64,000 nucleotides of DNA, from contig JAFYNR010000030.1 in the NCBI GenBank assembly GCA_017548045.1, positions 62,001 through 126,000 of the forward strand, in the 5' to 3' direction. Under the pieces are notes generated by a model, which did no database searches, was not told where the DNA came from, and was given only the letters and a program-made list of their open reading frames with translations. Below, piece after piece: positions 62,198-64,000 of the stretch. The stretch comes from Clostridia bacterium (GTDB lineage Bacteria > Bacillota > Clostridia > Oscillospirales > Acutalibacteraceae). The position numbers and the translations under genes were made by a program. The first letter of the stretch is position 1; each line of letters begins with the position of its first letter.

Positions 62198-64000
62198 ATG
62201 CCTATTGATAAAAGCATAAAGAAAGTAATGGTTATTGGTTCAGGTCCCATCGTTATCGGACAGGCTGCCGAATTTGACTATGCAGGAACACAGGCTTGCC
62301 GTGTTCTTAAGGATGCAGGTCTTGACGTTGTTCTTGTTAACTCAAACCCTGCAACAATTATGACCGACAAGGCACTTGCGGATGAGATTTATCTCGAACC
62401 GCTTACTGCCGAAACGGTTAAAAGAATCATTGAAAAAGAAAAGCCCGACAGTCTTCTTGCAGGTCTCGGCGGTCAGACAGGTCTGACAATCGCTATGCAG
62501 CTCAGCAAGGACGGTTATCTTGACAAAATGGGTGTAAAGCTTCTCGGTACGAACGCAGAGGCTATCGATAAGGCTGAAGACAGAAAAATGTTCCGTGACA
62601 CTATGGAATCAATCAATCAGCCCGTTATTCCTTCAGAGATTGCAAATGATGTTGAAACCGCAGTTGAAATTGCGGCAAGAATCGGCTATCCCATCATTAT
62701 CCGTCCCGCATTTACACTCGGCGGCGGTGGCGGCGGTGTTGCCGACAACGAAGAGGAACTCAGAGTTATTGCAAAAACAGGACTTGATCTCTCCCCCATC
62801 ACTCAGGTTCTTGTTGAAAAATATATCTTCGGCTGGAAAGAAATCGAATTTGAAACCATGCGTGACAGTGCAGGTAACTGTGTTGCTGTCTGCAGTATGG
62901 AAAACTTTGACCCCGTAGGTATTCACACAGGCGACAGTATCGTTGCAGCACCTGCCCTTTCACTCAAGCCCGAAGAGCTTGAAATGCTCCGTAAGGCTTC
63001 GCTTGACATCGTTGATGCGCTGGGCATTATCGGCGGCTGTAACTGCCAATTTGCACTTGACCCCAACAGTATGGATTATGCTGTTATTGAGGTTAACCCC
63101 AGAGTATCACGTTCATCAGCACTTGCAAGTAAGGCAACCGGCTACCCCATTGCTAAGGTTACGGCTATGCTTGCAATGGGTCTTACTCTTGACGAAATCA
63201 AGAACGACGAAACCGGCCTTAACTGTGCAAAGTTTGAGCCTGATGTAAAATACATCGTTGTCAAGCTTCCCAAATGGCCCTTCGATAAATTCGTGAACGC
63301 AAGCAGAAAGCTCGGCACTCAGATGAAGGCTACCGGTGAAGTTATGTCAATCGGTCCCACCTTTGAAATGGCAATTATGAAGGCTGTCAGAGGCGCTGAA
63401 ATCTCTCTTGATACTCTTAATGCCGCACCCAAGACCGATGCTCCTCTTGAAGAAAGACTCAGAGAAACCGACGATATGCGTCTTTTTGCCGTGTTTGAGG
63501 CAATCAAGAGCGGTATGTCCATTGAAGAAATTCACAACATCACCAAGATTACCGAATGGTTCCTTGAAAAGCTTAAAAACCTTGCTGATTTTGAGAAATC
63601 CATTGAAAACGGCAATATTGATGAAGAAAAATATAATCAGGGTAAGCTTTACGGCTATACAGATGCTGCACTCAAACGTCTTTCAGGCGTTAAAGAGCTG
63701 CCTGCACACAAGGAAGCAGTTTATAAAATTGTTGACACCTGCTCAAACAATATGAACACTGCTGCACCTTATTTCTACTCAACATACGACCGTGAGTGTG
63801 AAGCAAGACCTCTCGCAAAGAGCGATAAGGAAAAGATTATTGTTCTTGGTTCAGGTCCCATCAGAATCGGTCAGGGTATCGAATTCGACTATTCATCAGT
63901 TCATTGTGTATGGACACTCAAAGAGCTTGGCTATGAGGTTGCTATTATCAATAACAACCCTGAAACTGTTTCGACAGACTACGATACCGCAGACAGACTC
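62198..64000 (+). CDS. carB: Carbamoyl phosphate synthase large subunit (3' end cut off by window)
   Basis: First 601 residues of the ~1070-residue ATP-grasp enzyme making carbamoyl phosphate. The first half is complete: VMVIGSGPIVIGQAAEFDYAG (near 10-30, split), PSEIA, RPAFTLGGGGGG (about 168-179) and EVNPRVSRSSALASKATGYP (about 299-318). The second half begins with VLGSGPIRIGQGIEFDYSSVH (from about 551). GGGGG lies before the ATG. The small glutaminase subunit gene carA is not upstream of it, where many bacteria have it. Confidence 0.96.
   Translation, partial: MPIDKSIKKVMVIGSGPIVIGQAAEFDYAGTQACRVLKDAGLDVVLVNSNPATIMTDKALADEIYLEPLTAETVKRIIEKEKPDSLLAGLGGQTGLTIAMQLSKDGYLDKMGVKLLGTNAEAIDKAEDRKMFRDTMESINQPVIPSEIANDVETAVEIAARIGYPIIIRPAFTLGGGGGGVADNEEELRVIAKTGLDLSPITQVLVEKYIFGWKEIEFETMRDSAGNCVAVCSMENFDPVGIHTGDSIVAAPALSLKPEELEMLRKASLDIVDALGIIGGCNCQFALDPNSMDYAVIEVNPRVSRSSALASKATGYPIAKVTAMLAMGLTLDEIKNDETGLNCAKFEPDVKYIVVKLPKWPFDKFVNASRKLGTQMKATGEVMSIGPTFEMAIMKAVRGAEISLDTLNAAPKTDAPLEERLRETDDMRLFAVFEAIKSGMSIEEIHNITKITEWFLEKLKNLADFEKSIENGNIDEEKYNQGKLYGYTDAALKRLSGVKELPAHKEAVYKIVDTCSNNMNTAAPYFYSTYDRECEARPLAKSDKEKIIVLGSGPIRIGQGIEFDYSSVHCVWTLKELGYEVAIINNNPETVSTDYDTADRL

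Noticed and set aside
1-64000. CRISPR arrays, insertion sequences, prophage, tRNA or rRNA genes
   Set aside because: No repeated spacers, terminal inverted repeats with transposase genes, phage genes or tRNA/rRNA sequence were seen in reading the window.

Overview
The window reads as chromosomal core sequence of a low-to-mid GC, spore-forming Gram-positive bacterium of the class Clostridia. An Oscillospiraceae/Ruminococcaceae-like gut anaerobe fits best. The evidence is HprK, WhiA, DivIVA, SepF, RecX, a RicA-type YlbF protein, endonuclease-type MutL, DnaD/DnaI primosome proteins, CotF-like spore coat proteins, a T-box, a ZTP riboswitch and strong GGAGG ribosome binding sites. I saw no rRNA, tRNA, CRISPR array, insertion sequence or prophage. 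About 57 protein genes fill nearly all of the DNA.

Layout. (1) 1-8263, minus strand: hprK, ROK glucokinase, murB, whiA, dnaE and pfkA, read from a promoter near 8250, with an extra promoter in front of pfkA. (2) 8293-13319, minus: two CotF-like genes, tsf and rpsB from one promoter, then cysE-cysS behind a cysteine-type T-box. (3) 13303-17003, minus: recA, recX, rimO and pgsA, with a LexA/SOS box at the recA start site. (4) 17061-25191, plus: rpmB; dnaD, dnaI-like, tex and a MATE exporter; then a promoter and ZTP riboswitch driving separate genes for the last two steps of IMP synthesis. (5) 25206-30918, mixed: cyclophilin and acyl-CoA ligase-like gene, a ComEC-like metallo-beta-lactamase protein, a SulP-like transporter lacking STAS, and a PiT phosphate transporter. 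(6) 30933-49387, minus: a long run from miaB through ricA, mutS, mutL, miaA, an HlyD-like gene, yggS, sepF, divIVA, lspA, rluD and a HAD phosphatase to a split transketolase, a membrane-anchored propeller-like protein, a DivIVA-like coiled coil and a lone class I fumarase beta subunit. (7) 49369-55812, minus: tepA, ftsK, ygiQ, a second ComEC-like protein and a DUF3006 protein. (8) 55897-64000: fhs (minus); then a GlpA-like/GlpB-like/DUF1667 redox trio (plus), and argF-carB (plus) behind a leader with a short Cys/Arg-containing reading frame and two hairpins.

Several parts fit together. Fhs makes the 10-formyl-tetrahydrofolate that the AICAR transformylase consumes, and ZTP reports shortage of that cofactor. 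miaA and miaB act in sequence on tRNA A37, and a RicA-like protein sits between miaB and mutS. SepF, DivIVA, LspA and FtsK serve division and the envelope. The less understood parts are the argF leader, the beta-only fumarase beside a DivIVA-like protein, the two ComEC-like hydrolases, and the Fe-S-like DUF1667 partner of the GlpAB-like pair. Both ends are truncated genes: pfkA lacks its 3' end and carB lacks its second half. All assignments come from reading motifs and gene order; no database search was run.
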